Notes: a model not told the origin generated them from the sequence alone. Positions 51,606-62,284 are shown, numbered from the stretch's first letter. The stretch: 64,000 bases of DNA from Leisingera sp. SS27 (GCF_028368855.1 NZ_JAQNCY010000002.1:186001-250000); one strand, 5' to 3'. Numbers and translations: made by a program.

Positions 51606-52808
51606 TTACTCGGCGGCGTGCTGAACGGGGGCGGGCAAGGCCTGCTCCAGATCGGCCAGGATGTCGGCCACGTCCTCCAGCCCCACCGACAGGCGGATCA
51701 GCCCGTCGCTGATGCCGTGCTCAGCGCGCTCTTCCGGGGTGTAGGTCGAATGGGTCATCGAGGCAGGGTGCTGGATCAGGGTTTCCGCATCACCCAGCGA
51801 CACTGCCCGCTGGATCATCTGCAAACCGTTCATGAAGGCGATACCGCCCTGCAGGCCGCCCTCGACCTCAAAGGCAATCATGGCGCCGGGCTGCGCCATC
51901 TGGCGTTTGGCGACATCGGCCTGGGCAAAACTGTCATGCCCCGGGAAGGACACCGATTTCACCGCAGGGTGGGCGGCCAGATAATCCGCCACGGTTGCAG
52001 CAGAGGCGCAATGGCGGTCCATCCGCAGCGCCAGGGTCTTGAGGCCGCGCAGAATCAGCATGGCGTTGAAGGGCGCCATCACCGCACCTGTCATGTCCTT
52101 TATGCCGACCAGGCGGATTTCACCAATTTGCTCGGCGGTGCCCACGACAAGGCCCGCCACCACATCGCCGTGGCCGCCCAGGTATTTGGTGGCGGAATGC
52201 AGCACGATATCGGCGCCCAGTTCAATCGGGCGGGTCAGATAGGGGGTGGCATAGGTGTTGTCGACCACCACCTGCGCGCCTGCGGCATGGGCGATTTCTG
52301 ATGCCGCGGCGATGTCCACCAGCCGCATGTTCGGGTTGGCCGGGGTCTCGAAATAGACCACGCGGGTCTTGTCCGAAACTGCCGCGCGCAGGTTCTCCAT
52401 GTCGGTCATGTCGACATGGGTGATGGTAACGCCCCATTTCGCCAGCCCGTGGCGCATGAAGGCGAAGGTGCAGCCATAGAGCGTCTTGTCCACGATCACC
52501 TCGTCGCCGGGTGACAGCAGTGTCCACAGAACCGCGGTGATGGCGCCCATGCCGCTGCTGAGCGCCAAGCCCGCCTCAGCACCTTCCAGCGTGGCGATGC
52601 GCTGTTCCAGCAGGTCGCAGGTCGGGTTGGAGATCCGGCTGTAGATATGGCCTTGGCGCTCGCCTGCGAACATCTCGCCTCCGGCCTCCGCAGTGGCAAA
52701 GGTGAAGGTAGAGGTCAGGTGCAGCGGCGGCGTCAGCGCGCCTTCGTTGTCCTGCGGGTCATAGGCGTGGTGGATGGCACGAGTGGCAAAGCCGCCGGAG
52801 GTTTTCAT
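51606..52808 (-). CDS. mdeA: L-methionine gamma-lyase
   Basis: A 400-residue Cys/Met-metabolism PLP enzyme. The key residues of Pseudomonas MGL are present three positions lower: Y56 and R58 (YSRISNPT), Y111 and C113 (LYGCTF, equal to Tyr114 and Cys116, the Cys that marks true MGL) and the PLP lysine K208 (SATKYLGGHGD, equal to Lys211). It splits methionine to methanethiol, 2-oxobutyrate and ammonia. Operon with the E1-like gene, divergent from an Lrp regulator, as in mdeRAB. ATG at 52808 gives the correct N-terminus; the frame extends to 52859. Cystathionine gamma-lyase is less likely because of C113. Confidence 0.9.
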   Translation of the reverse strand: MKTSGGFATRAIHHAYDPQDNEGALTPPLHLTSTFTFATAEAGGEMFAGERQGHIYSRISNPTCDLLEQRIATLEGAEAGLALSSGMGAITAVLWTLLSPGDEVIVDKTLYGCTFAFMRHGLAKWGVTITHVDMTDMENLRAAVSDKTRVVYFETPANPNMRLVDIAAASEIAHAAGAQVVVDNTYATPYLTRPIELGADIVLHSATKYLGGHGDVVAGLVVGTAEQIGEIRLVGIKDMTGAVMAPFNAMLILRGLKTLALRMDRHCASAATVADYLAAHPAVKSVSFPGHDSFAQADVAKRQMAQPGAMIAFEVEGGLQGGIAFMNGLQMIQRAVSLGDAETLIQHPASMTHSTYTPEERAEHGISDGLIRLSVGLEDVADILADLEQALPAPVQHAAE

Positions 52809-52892
52809 GGGATGCTCCTGTCTGTTGTTACAGGCATCATCCGCCTGTTTCGACGGCAATGGATTGCGAAGTATTTCCAGATGAGTATTGAT

Positions 52893-52911
52893 ATTGGCAG
52901 ATTATGCCAAT
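52893..52911. promoter_or_regulatory. Lrp-type operator candidate between mdeA and mdeR
   Basis: ATTGGCA-GATTA-TGCCAAT, a perfect 7-base inverted repeat 12 bases before the Lrp ATG and 85 bases before mdeA. Lrp-family sites often have such AT-centred symmetric repeats. Confidence 0.5.
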
Positions 52912-52923
52912 GAGGGTGCAATT

Positions 52924-53382
52924 ATGGACAGCAAGGACCGCCAGATCATCCGCGCCCTGCAGCGCGACGGGCGGATGACCAACCAGGACCTGGCAGAGGC
53001 GGTGAACCTCTCCCCGTCCCCTTGCCTGCGGCGGGTGCGCAATCTGGAGGCCCAAGGTATTATCCAGGGCTACAGCGCAGTGGTGGATGCCAAGTCCTAC
53101 GGGCTGCCGATCACCGTTTTTGTCCGCATCAAGCTGGAGAGGCACGGCGAGGCGGACGTGAAGAATTTCGAGCGCAAGATGCAGCTGATCGAAGAGGTGC
53201 TGGAGTGCCACGTGCTGACCGGAGCGATGGACTACCAGCTGCGGGTGCTGGTACCGGATCTGGAGGCCTATGAAGAATTCATCCGCAACCGCATCCATCC
53301 GGTTGGCGGCATTGCGTCCATCGACACCAGTTTTGTCTATGGAACGGTCAAGCGGACAGCGGTGTTTCCACCTGCGCGCTAA
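52924..53382 (+). CDS. mdeR: Lrp/AsnC-family regulator (MdeR-like)
   Basis: A 152-residue Lrp protein: HTH part MDSKDRQIIRALQRDGRMTNQDLAEAVNLSPSPCLRRVRNLEAQGIIQGYSAVVDAKSYGLPITVFVRIKLERH, read in pieces, and the RAM effector domain (ECHVLTGAMDYQLRVLVPDLEAYEEFIRNRIHPVGGIASIDTSFVYGTVKR). The GAMDYQLRV segment is the typical amino-acid-sensing loop. It diverges from mdeA over 115 bases and is expected to activate it in response to methionine, as MdeR does. ATG at 52924. Confidence 0.88.
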   Translation: MDSKDRQIIRALQRDGRMTNQDLAEAVNLSPSPCLRRVRNLEAQGIIQGYSAVVDAKSYGLPITVFVRIKLERHGEADVKNFERKMQLIEEVLECHVLTGAMDYQLRVLVPDLEAYEEFIRNRIHPVGGIASIDTSFVYGTVKRTAVFPPAR

Positions 53383-53403
53383 GTTCTCATTTTCTTTGCG
53401 GGG

Positions 53404-53883
53404 TCACGCCTTGGCGGCCTGAATAACCAGCAAAAGCATCAGCGCCAGGGAAATGGCCGCCCCCATCGGCATCCTCCCTGGCGTCTGAAGCGAGGCCCAA
53501 CTCCGCCAAGCAGCGGCCTCTATTCGGACGAGCATAGTCAGTGCAAGGGGCACGGTGAGCATTGCGGCGCTAAAGCTCCAGCCAAATGCCGCCAGCGCAG
53601 AGGACGGCACAAACAGCATGGCCAGCGCCATCATCTTGACATCGCCGCCTGCCAGAACCCGTCCGCAAAACAATGCAAAGCACAGGGCAAAAACGATGCT
53701 GGCTGCCAGCAGACGCTGCCCGGTTTCCGCCAGCGGCAACAGCGGCGCGGTCAGCAGAAAGACCGCGGCCAATCCCAGCATCAGCCGGTTGGATATCCGA
53801 AGGTGCCGCAGATCCCCCGCTGCAGCCAGGATCAGCACCGGGCTGGCTGCAGCCAGCGGCAGCAGGTCCGCGATGCCTGTCAT
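53404..53883 (-). CDS. cpaA: Prepilin peptidase CpaA/TadV
   Basis: A 159-residue A24-family membrane protease with about five hydrophobic segments. The two catalytic Asp are in AAAGDLRHLRISN and AGGDVKMMAL (the GxGD motif, here GGD). It cuts the leader of Flp pilin and the TadE-like pseudopilins of the pilus locus. The ATG at 53883 overlaps the LuxR-type stop by four bases, so the two are coupled. The C-terminal half (GRMPMGAAISLALMLLLVIQAAKA) fits the family. Confidence 0.82.
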   Translation of the reverse strand: MTGIADLLPLAAASPVLILAAAGDLRHLRISNRLMLGLAAVFLLTAPLLPLAETGQRLLAASIVFALCFALFCGRVLAGGDVKMMALAMLFVPSSALAAFGWSFSAAMLTVPLALTMLVRIEAAAWRSWASLQTPGRMPMGAAISLALMLLLVIQAAKA

Positions 53884-54719
53884 GCGGCTGAGTTCCGCCG
53901 CGGCGTTTGCCCGGCGAAGGTGTCCACCGAGACCAGCCGGTAAACCAGCTCGCTCATGTTGCCGGTCTGAGTCTTGGCGTAGATGTTGCGCAGATGCGTG
54001 CGCAGCGTCGATTTCGAGATCCCAAGATCCGTTTGCACCCGCTTGGCCGTCTGCCCTTTGCTCAACAGCACGCAAACGCGGTACTCGGCGCGGCTCAGCT
54101 GGGCCGGGTTGTCCATGCTCAGCAGATGCGCTTGGACGCCGGCTCCGCGGGCCGCGCGCCGCTCTGTCAGGCAGGCCTCGGCGTAGAGCCCGGGCGACCG
54201 GTTGGTCCATGTCCGCACCAAGGTGCCGGAGATGATGTTCAGCAGCGCTTGCTGCACCGCACCGGGCCGGGTGGAGAAATGAACCTCCAGGAAATCGGTG
54301 TACTGGTTGCCGGACGACAGCGGGATCACCGCCAGTTCCACCAGATTGCGGGACGTGTGGAACCGGTCCAGAACCGGATCCGCCGCTTCATCGCTCATGG
54401 ATTTGTACCAGATCGCACCGGGTTTGGCCTTGTCCAGATAGCTGCCCAGCACCGAGCGGGCAAAGGAACGCTCCAATGGCGGTCCGTTTCCGCTGCCCGC
54501 AGCCCTGTCAAAGAACACTGATCCGGAAGCCCGGCCCTGGCCGGTTGATACCCTGCAAATTGCAGCTGCTTCCCCTTTAATGGCCGCCGCCAGTCCGCTC
54601 AACGCGTCCCTGAAAGGCGCACAGCCGTGCAAACACTCACACCAGCGCGCAATTGGCGCAATCATTCCGGCCTCAGCAGCCCGAATAGTGTGGGTGTCAA
54701 AAAGCGCATTGGTCCCCAT
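53880..54719 (-). CDS. LuxR-type HTH regulator in the tad locus
   Basis: A 279-residue protein. The C-terminal LuxR/GerE HTH is clear (about residues 205-265: LSRAEYRVCVLLSKGQTAKRVQTDLGISKSTLRTHLRNIYAKTQTGNMSELVYRLV). The first 200 residues match no domain I recognise; they are not an autoinducer-binding domain by pattern (a Cys/Trp-rich start ARWCECLHGCAPFRDALSGL). Its stop overlaps cpaA, so it is likely tied to pilus expression. ATG at 54719 opens the protein; a 251-base AT-rich leader lies upstream. Confidence 0.82.
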   Translation of the reverse strand: MGTNALFDTHTIRAAEAGMIAPIARWCECLHGCAPFRDALSGLAAAIKGEAAAICRVSTGQGRASGSVFFDRAAGSGNGPPLERSFARSVLGSYLDKAKPGAIWYKSMSDEAADPVLDRFHTSRNLVELAVIPLSSGNQYTDFLEVHFSTRPGAVQQALLNIISGTLVRTWTNRSPGLYAEACLTERRAARGAGVQAHLLSMDNPAQLSRAEYRVCVLLSKGQTAKRVQTDLGISKSTLRTHLRNIYAKTQTGNMSELVYRLVSVDTFAGQTPRRNSAA

Positions 54720-54838
54720 AACGCGCGTCCCCCCACAGCAATATTAACTTTTAACATAGCGCTTTTAGTAACTTAGCAAGCGCCTGTACTAATCAACTCC
54801 CTATTGCGTTCTCTTATGCTGGCCGGTTCATTCAATTG

Positions 54839-54854
54839 CGTCAAGAATTTGACG
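54839..54854. repeat. Inverted repeat upstream of the LuxR-type gene
   Basis: CGTCAA-GAAT-TTGACG, two perfect 6-base arms in the AT-rich region 54720-54970. A possible operator. Confidence 0.35.
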
Positions 54855-54970
54855 AAAAATGCGGTCAACCGTGCAAATTTACAATCATATGGCGATTTTT
54901 TCAGTCTTTTGGGCTTATTCCCCAGAACCAATTGCGGCCCAAAACAGCAATTGTCCAAGCTGAATTCGAA

Positions 54971-55972
54971 TCAGTTCGCAATGAAACGGATGTAACGGAT
55001 GACCACCGGGCCGATGGTGATCATGATCAGCGCAGGCAGCATCAGAGAGGCCAGAACCGCCGACATCTTGACCGGCAGTTTGCTGGCCATTTCCTGCGCG
55101 CGCATTTCCCGCTGATTGCGCAAATCCTCGGAATAGGTGGCCAGAGCCGCTGCCATGCTGGTGCCGAACTGCATTGACTGCAGGGCCACATTGGCAAACG
55201 ACCGGACCGTCTCTACGCCGGTGCGGCTGGCCATATCAAGCAGCGCATCCTGCCGCGCCCGACCGGCCTGGATCTGCCGCTGTACGCTGAGCAGCTCAAA
55301 GGCCAGATCCGGCGAAACCTGCGCCAGTTCGTTACCCACCCGTGTCATTGCGGCGTCGAAGCCCAGTCCGGAATCAACCGAAATGCGCATCAGGTCCAGC
55401 GCGTTGGGAAATGCCTCCTCAATCCGGCGGCGGCGGGCAGCGGCACGGGCGTTCAGCACATAGACCGGGCCGAAGAAGCCCGCCCCCACCAGCCCGCTCA
55501 GCGCCTGGAACACCTGCATGTTGGTCCAGCCCGCCACTTGCGCGGTGACCGGATTGGGCGGCAGCAAACCTGGTGTCTTGGCGGCGGCGATGACCAGCAG
55601 CAGGGCACCCGGCAGCGCCAGCCCGAGCAGAACACGGATCAAAGTGAAAGTACGCAGCGCCCCGGCCTGCGAAAACCCGGCCTGAGATAGCTTGTTCTCC
55701 AGTTCCGAGCGTTCCGTCATGCTGGCAGGCACAAAGGCTTTCATCAGCCCGCCAGGCTGGTCGGCAGGCGCCTTCAGCAGCGCCAGGTCCCGGGTTTGCC
55801 GGCGGCGGGTTTCACCCAGCGATGACAGCCGTGCTGCAGCGGGCGATTTCCGGGCCAGGCTGGCGGCCGCACCAAAGTAGATCAAAAGCACAGCTGCGGC
55901 CACCGCGGCGGCGGCCAACGCGCCGGGTGCCAGCCCGGTTCCAGTCAATACCCCTGTGACATATTCCTCCAT
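54971..55972 (-). CDS. tadC: Type II secretion F-like inner-membrane protein TadC
   Basis: A 333-residue GspF-domain protein: GALAAAAVAAAVLLIYFGAAASLA at the N-terminus, LLGLALPGALLLVIAAAKTPG, GSFFGPVYVL-like GAGFFGPVYVLNARAAARRRRIEEAFPNALDLMRISVDSGLGFDAAMTRV (the GspF motif) and MSAVLASLMLPALIMITIGPVVIRY at the end. It forms the inner-membrane platform with TadB. The gene is 15 bases after tadB. It is the last gene of the pilus operon here; TadD does not follow. Confidence 0.92.
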   Translation of the reverse strand: MEEYVTGVLTGTGLAPGALAAAAVAAAVLLIYFGAAASLARKSPAAARLSSLGETRRRQTRDLALLKAPADQPGGLMKAFVPASMTERSELENKLSQAGFSQAGALRTFTLIRVLLGLALPGALLLVIAAAKTPGLLPPNPVTAQVAGWTNMQVFQALSGLVGAGFFGPVYVLNARAAARRRRIEEAFPNALDLMRISVDSGLGFDAAMTRVGNELAQVSPDLAFELLSVQRQIQAGRARQDALLDMASRTGVETVRSFANVALQSMQFGTSMAAALATYSEDLRNQREMRAQEMASKLPVKMSAVLASLMLPALIMITIGPVVIRYIRFIAN

Positions 55973-55987
55973 GGCAGGCCTCCCCGG

Positions 55988-56979
55988 TCAGATCCTGAAA
56001 TTGACAAGTTTGCGCAGCATCAGCGCGTTCAGCACGGTCAGCAGGACGATCCCGGCCATCATCGGCCGGAACAGCGGATCTTCCGCCACACCCGCGTAGT
56101 AGTCCGGCGTCAGCACCGAGACGGCGGCAAAGATCACCAGCGGCAGGGCTGACAGCATCCAGGCGGTCAACCGCCCCTCGGAGGCCAGAGCATGCACTTT
56201 CCGGCGCAGGACAATACGGCTTCGGATGACCCGCGACAGGGTTTCCAGCATCACCGACAGGTCGCTGCCGGTGCCGTGCTGAATGCTGATGCTGGCAGCC
56301 AGGTATTGCGCATCTTCCAGCCCGGTCCGGTCCGCAAATTCCTGCACCGCATCCGGCAGATCGTCGCCATAGGTTACTTGATCGTAGATAATGCCCAGCT
56401 CGGTGCCTGCCGGATCCGGCATCTCGCGAGCCGCGATGCCGATCGAATTGTTCAGCGGGTGGCCAACCTTGAGGCCGCGTGCCAGCATTTCCAGCGCATC
56501 CGGCAGCTGGTGCATCAGCTTCTCCACCTTCTTGCGCTGCTGGCTGAGCAGCAGCGCAAACGGCACGCCAAAGCCGCCAAGAACCCCGATAACTAGCCCC
56601 TGAGGCAGACCCGCATACCGGACGGCGGCAACCGAGAACAATACCGTCAGCGCGGCGCAGCCAAGCCAGAACATGCCTGGGCTTAGCGGTACATCCGCCT
56701 GGCGCAGGATCTGCGGCAAGTCCCCTGCTACCGGATTACGCTGCCAGCCGGTCCGCTGCTGCGGCGGCTTGAGGATGGCGAGCCGTTCACTGCCGCTGCG
56801 CCCCTGTGCGATCATCCGCATCCGGCGGCTGCGGGAAGCCGCAGACCGGCCCTTGCGGCCCAGAATCTGCCGCAGCCCGGACATCAGCAGCAGCAAACCG
56901 ACTGCAATGCCGCAATAGACCGCGTAGCCTCCCAGCTGGCCGTTCCAGCTGTGCACTTCGTTCAACAGATCCTTCAGCA

Positions 56980-56980
<1 letters not shown>
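55988..56980 (-). CDS. tadB: Type II secretion F-like inner-membrane protein TadB
   Basis: A 330-residue GspF-domain protein: YAVYCGIAVGLLLLMSGL, VIGVLGGFGVPFALLLSQQRKKVEKLMHQLPDALEMLARGLKVGHPLNNSIGIAAREMPDPAGTELG (characteristic GspF block) and LPLVIFAAVSVLTPDYYAGVAEDP. It pairs with TadC to form the platform turned by the CpaF motor. It shares one base with cpaF and is followed by tadC. Confidence 0.92.
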
Positions 56981-58371
<1,391 letters not shown>

Positions 58372-58372
58372 C

Positions 58373-59605
58373 TCAAATCGCCTTTCCCTGCTGAGGCTGT
58401 GCCGCGCCGGCGCGGGCTTTTCTTGTTTCGATCAAGTCCCGGGACAGCCGCCGGATCGCCTTGGCAAGTCTGGAACGCCCGGCCGCAGCTGACAGCGGCA
58501 CCCCCCGGTCTGCCGCCGCAGATGCCGCCGACGGATCGTCAGGCAGCCAGTATTTGAACGGCTTTTGCAGCAGCTTGGAGGCTTCTTTATGATGGCTTGC
58601 TGTGATCAGCGGTTTGCGTTCGCGGCTGATCACGATGTCGGTCTGCAGGCTCATGCTGGCCTCGGCGTAGAAATCCAGCAACCGCCGCGCCTGGCTGATC
58701 GCAGGCACCGAGCTGCCGGTCACCATCAGCAGCCGTTCGCTGGCTTCCAGAACCGGCGTCAGCCACTCTGCCAACGCCCGCGGCAGGCCGATCACAACAA
58801 AGTCGAATTGCTGGCGCAAATGCGCAATCAGCGCCTGCACCTGCTCCGGTTTCAGCGCATGCAGCGGTGCAATTTCCGCCGGGGCTGCCAGCACCCACAG
58901 GCCGGGGGCGGCCTCGCTCATCGATTGTTCGGCAAAGACATTGTCGGGAACGAACCCCTCGCTTGCCAGCTCATAGAGACAGCGGTTCGGCGGCAGGTCG
59001 AGGAAGCTGCCGACGGAACCGAACTGCAGGTCCAGGTCCAAGAGGGCAACCCTGAACTCTGCCTCCTGCCGCCGCAGGCCGCGGCGCCGGGTCAAGCAGT
59101 CCGCAAGGTTCACGGCCAGCGTCGTCGCCCCTGCACCGCCGCAGGACTGGCTGACCGCGACCACCATTCCCTCACGGCTGCCGCGGGTGCTGACGCCGGC
59201 TAAGGGCTGTGGTTCTTCAGCTTTCAGGCATTTACGGATTGCGGCTGACATCTCATCGGCAGAGGCGGTTTCCGGCAGCACATCCTGAACCCCGGCCTCT
59301 GTCAGCAGGCGCAGGTCTGCAAACGGCATGCTGGTGTCCGCCAGTGCCAGGATTCGCGCACCGCCGCTGGTGTGACGCAGCATCTCTTTCACGGCCGCAG
59401 CCTCAGCAGCCGGGTCTGCCCCTGCGCGAAAGATGATCAGGTCGTTGTCCATGGCCAGCTGCAGGGCGGTGCCGTTGATTTCGCTGAGCGCTGATGCGCA
59501 TTTCTGCACCCCGGTTCCGGGCTGGAACTGCGCCACGCTGGCGACCAGCGCACAGACCGCCGGATCCTTTGAAATGACCACGATGGATTGTGTATCAGCC
59601 TGCAT
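58373..59605 (-). CDS. cpaE: CpaE/TadZ pilus localisation ATPase
   Basis: A 410-residue protein. Residues 1-135 are an atypical receiver domain (IVVISKDPAVCALVASVAQFQ ... LRLLTEAGVQDVLPETASADEMSAAI). Then a MinD/ParA-like domain with deviant Walker A VSQSCGGAGATTLAVNLAD, LLDLDLQFGSVGSFLDLPP and FVVIGLPRALAEWLTPVLEAS. It places the pilus machine in the cell. It lies between a TadE-like gene and cpaF in the operon. Confidence 0.9.
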   Translation of the reverse strand: MQADTQSIVVISKDPAVCALVASVAQFQPGTGVQKCASALSEINGTALQLAMDNDLIIFRAGADPAAEAAAVKEMLRHTSGGARILALADTSMPFADLRLLTEAGVQDVLPETASADEMSAAIRKCLKAEEPQPLAGVSTRGSREGMVVAVSQSCGGAGATTLAVNLADCLTRRRGLRRQEAEFRVALLDLDLQFGSVGSFLDLPPNRCLYELASEGFVPDNVFAEQSMSEAAPGLWVLAAPAEIAPLHALKPEQVQALIAHLRQQFDFVVIGLPRALAEWLTPVLEASERLLMVTGSSVPAISQARRLLDFYAEASMSLQTDIVISRERKPLITASHHKEASKLLQKPFKYWLPDDPSAASAAADRGVPLSAAAGRSRLAKAIRRLSRDLIETRKARAGAAQPQQGKAI

Positions 59606-59628
59606 CGGCCTCTCCTTTCTCTATCGCT

Positions 59629-60273
59629 TCAACCGCTCTGGCCCAGCGCCAGGTCCTCGCCCGGCAGCGAGACGCTCATCGGCGGGAACGGCACCGCAGC
59701 GCCGAGGCCGGAACCCCCCGCCGCGCCGGCCAGCGCCGCCAGCCGCCCCAGCGGCGACACGAATTGAAATGTCTGGTTTTGCAGCTCTACCGTGACCACG
59801 GGCACATAGGGCCCGCCCAGAAAGCCCAGGCTGCCGTCGTAGCTGTAGCTGAACGAAAGCGCGGCAATGGTGGCATCCGGCGGCATTGCGCCGCGCACCA
59901 GTCCCCAGATTTCGTTTGCCGTGGCATTGGCCGCACTGCCCGCGCAGGTCACTGTGCCCGCATCGAGGCAGATGTCCGTCCCCGCCCGGCAGGAGGTGCC
60001 GAATTCGGGCGGCGTGCCGGTGGCCGACGGGTCGCGCCGGTGAAATTCCGGCACCCCGGCGCAGGCCGGCGGCCGCACCGCCGCCACCCGCGCCGCAACA
60101 TTCATCGCCCGTTCCGCCACCACATAGTGAAACGCCATGCGGCCGAAGTCGATGATACCCATGAACAAAAGCAGGAACAGCGGGATGGTAACGCCCAGCT
60201 CCACCAGCGCAGCACCCTCCTGGTCCCTGCGGAACCGGTGCAGCGCTGCATATGCTTTCGTCAGCGCCTTCAT
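59629..60273 (-). CDS. tadE: TadE-like pseudopilin
   Basis: A 214-residue protein. The TadE motif is near the N-terminus: FRRDQEGAALVELGVTIPLFLLLFMGIIDFGRMAFHYVVAERAMNVAARVA, in pieces a basic stretch, Gly-then-hydrophobic helix cleavable by CpaA (cut expected after EG), and a helix. The rest is a periplasmic domain with Cys pairs (PPACAGVP; FGTSCRAGTDICL; GTVTCAG). Its ATG overlaps the previous gene stop by four bases. Function: minor pilin or assembly factor. Confidence 0.85.
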   Translation of the reverse strand: MKALTKAYAALHRFRRDQEGAALVELGVTIPLFLLLFMGIIDFGRMAFHYVVAERAMNVAARVAAVRPPACAGVPEFHRRDPSATGTPPEFGTSCRAGTDICLDAGTVTCAGSAANATANEIWGLVRGAMPPDATIAALSFSYSYDGSLGFLGGPYVPVVTVELQNQTFQFVSPLGRLAALAGAAGGSGLGAAVPFPPMSVSLPGEDLALGQSG

Positions 60274-60782
60274 GTTCCGAACACCCGGCTCTGGTCTGTG
60301 ATGACCGTATTGATGGTGGCACGGCTGCCGCCGTTCAGTTCAAAAACACCCGCAAAAGGAAAGGTCATGGTCAGGCTGGCCCGCACCGTCACAACCGGCG
60401 CAGGCGATATCCGGTAACTGCCTGCCTGGCAGGTCAGGCCGGGGGTGACAGAGGTCACCGCAAGGCTGGCCGGAAACAGCGCATCACCGGAAATGCTCTC
60501 GCGCACGATCGCCAGCAGTTGCGGCTGATGCGCATCCACTGATCCGCCGGAAGAGCAGATGTTCTGCGGTGCTACCCGCGCCAGATAACGGGCTGCATCG
60601 CGCACGCCGGAGATTGCAGCCTGGTAAGACCACATCATCCGCCCGCCCTCGATGATCACCGCAAAAACCAGCAGCATCACCGGCAGCATCAGTGCGAATT
60701 CCACCAGCACCGCGCCCTCTTCTCTTTTGCGGAAAGCAGCCCGACAGACTGCGGTAAGTGTTTTGCCAGCCATCCCGGTCAC
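60270..60782 (-). CDS. TadE/TadF-like pseudopilin
   Basis: A 170-residue protein with the TadE pattern AFRKREEGAVLVEFALMLPVMLLVFAVIIEGGRMMWSYQAAISGVRDAARYLA, again a charged segment, Gly and a helix cut by CpaA. The C-terminal part has a Cys pair (NICSSG; LTCQAG) that may form a disulfide. It overlaps both neighbours by four bases and is thus co-translated. Distinguishing TadE from TadF is not possible by eye. Start MTGMAGK at 60782; MAGK at 60773 is possible. Confidence 0.82.
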   Translation of the reverse strand: MTGMAGKTLTAVCRAAFRKREEGAVLVEFALMLPVMLLVFAVIIEGGRMMWSYQAAISGVRDAARYLARVAPQNICSSGGSVDAHQPQLLAIVRESISGDALFPASLAVTSVTPGLTCQAGSYRISPAPVVTVRASLTMTFPFAGVFELNGGSRATINTVITDQSRVFGT

Positions 60783-62254
60783 CTGTAGAGCTGCACAACA
60801 TCGCGGAAGATACCGGTGTCACCAGTGCCCCCGGCGCCGCCGCCTGCGCTGCCCACAACCTCGCCCCAGATATCCAGGGTCGGCGGCGAGGCGCCGTCGT
60901 CCCCCACCGGCTCAGTCAGGAAGATCTTCACGAATTCCTGCACCGGCACGTCAGAAGTTGCGCCGTTGATCGGGTTTGCGGAGCAGTCGATCCCCGCCGC
61001 AATCACCACCCGGCGCTGCGGGTTTGAGCTTTGATTTGGTGAGCACACCGGGCGACCGGTCTCGGCAAGACCCGACAGGATGCTGCCAGTGCCTCCGGGA
61101 CCGCCAGCGGCATCAATCTCTTCCAGGTAATACTCATAGCGGGTGGTGGCACCTGGGTGCGGGTCAACCCCGCCATAGTTAGTGCCGACATAATCCGTCC
61201 GTCCGGCCGACCAGTTGCCGTCGCCAAATCGTGTGCAGCCGCCGGAGGCAAAACATTCGTCGCGCGGCAGTCCAACGGTATCGGGCGACGGGTCCTCGTT
61301 ATTGCCGATGCAGCTGCCGCCGCCTTTACCTTTGCCGCCGCTGCTGGGCACGATGCCCTTGATGACATTCGGCGCAGGCGGATAATTGGAGTCGTTGCGC
61401 TTGCCGTTCATGATCGCCTTGTAGATATCGAAACGCACATTGAAGATGGCATCGCGGATGCCGACCTTCTGCCCCGGCTCAATATCGACACCGCGCTGGC
61501 TGAAGCACTGGGTGATGCTGCCTTCCGCCCCCAGCAGGCAGGCGTCCAGCTGTGCCCCGCTGAGCCCCGCGCACGGCCCTTCGTCGTCGACCAGCACCTT
61601 GGCCGGATCAAGAAAGCCGAAATCTCCCGGCCCCCAGGCGGAACCGCTGCCGCCGGAACGCAAAAGGATCATGTCGCCGATGCTGGCATCCGCCGAAAAT
61701 CCCGGCGGGATGCAGAACATCAGCGGGGTAATGTCACAGGCATATTGGGTGAAGCCCGCCACCGAGGTTGCGCCCGCCAGTTCATTCGGGCGGGACCGCC
61801 CGGTCAGCGCGGCAAATGCAGCTCCGTAGGTAGCCTGCACTGTGCTGGGCGTCGCAACGGCTCGGACAAAGGCCGCCTCTGCCGGGTCTGTGGTGACGGC
61901 GCTTAGGGCCGCGGTGTCATCATCCGGCAGTTCTGAATAGAAGGTGAGCGTGTAATCGGTGTCCCCGCTCAGCAGGCTGCTGCCGGTGCCGAAGGTCTTG
62001 CGGTCACTGATCAGATTGGCAGCAGCGGCCCGGGCGCGGGTGATGGCATCATCCTTACCGTCCAGCTCGCCTGCAGCCGCCAGCGCCACATTGTCGGTGT
62101 AGGCTTGCAGTTCGCTGCGGGTGATGCCGGTGCGGCCCAGGTCGAAAGACATCGCCGCGATCCCCAGAAGCACCACAAAGGTCAGCCCCCAGATAACCAG
62201 CATCGTGCCGCGCTCATCCTGTGCAAACTGTCTTATGCGGTTGTTCTGGCGCAT
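60779..62254 (-). CDS. tadG: TadG-like protein
   Basis: A 491-residue protein. N-terminal Tad pattern RQFAQDERGTMLVIWGLTFVVLLGIAAMSFDLGRTGITRSELQAYTDNVALAAAGELDG: charged residues, Gly, a membrane helix, then LQAYTDNVALAAAGELDG, the conserved TadG extension. The large periplasmic remainder is rich in Gly, Asp and Cys (CDITPLMFCIPPG; CIGNNEDPSPDTVGLPRDECFASGGCTRF), giving many possible disulfides. No von Willebrand A motif was noticed, unlike many TadG proteins. Start at 62254 has no strong ribosome site. Confidence 0.8.
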   Translation of the reverse strand: MRQNNRIRQFAQDERGTMLVIWGLTFVVLLGIAAMSFDLGRTGITRSELQAYTDNVALAAAGELDGKDDAITRARAAAANLISDRKTFGTGSSLLSGDTDYTLTFYSELPDDDTAALSAVTTDPAEAAFVRAVATPSTVQATYGAAFAALTGRSRPNELAGATSVAGFTQYACDITPLMFCIPPGFSADASIGDMILLRSGGSGSAWGPGDFGFLDPAKVLVDDEGPCAGLSGAQLDACLLGAEGSITQCFSQRGVDIEPGQKVGIRDAIFNVRFDIYKAIMNGKRNDSNYPPAPNVIKGIVPSSGGKGKGGGSCIGNNEDPSPDTVGLPRDECFASGGCTRFGDGNWSAGRTDYVGTNYGGVDPHPGATTRYEYYLEEIDAAGGPGGTGSILSGLAETGRPVCSPNQSSNPQRRVVIAAGIDCSANPINGATSDVPVQEFVKIFLTEPVGDDGASPPTLDIWGEVVGSAGGGAGGTGDTGIFRDVVQLYR

Positions 62255-62284
62255 GGTCCGGCAGGCCCCTTAGTGCGGTTTCTA

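Noticed and set aside
54744-54756. TTAAC repeats near the LuxR-type gene as a CtrA site
   Set aside because: CtrA sites need TTAA-N7-TTAA; here the spacing is three bases.
54773-54995. Short ORFs upstream of tadC region
   Set aside because: Frames on both strands are short with low-complexity AT-rich sequence and no good ribosome site.
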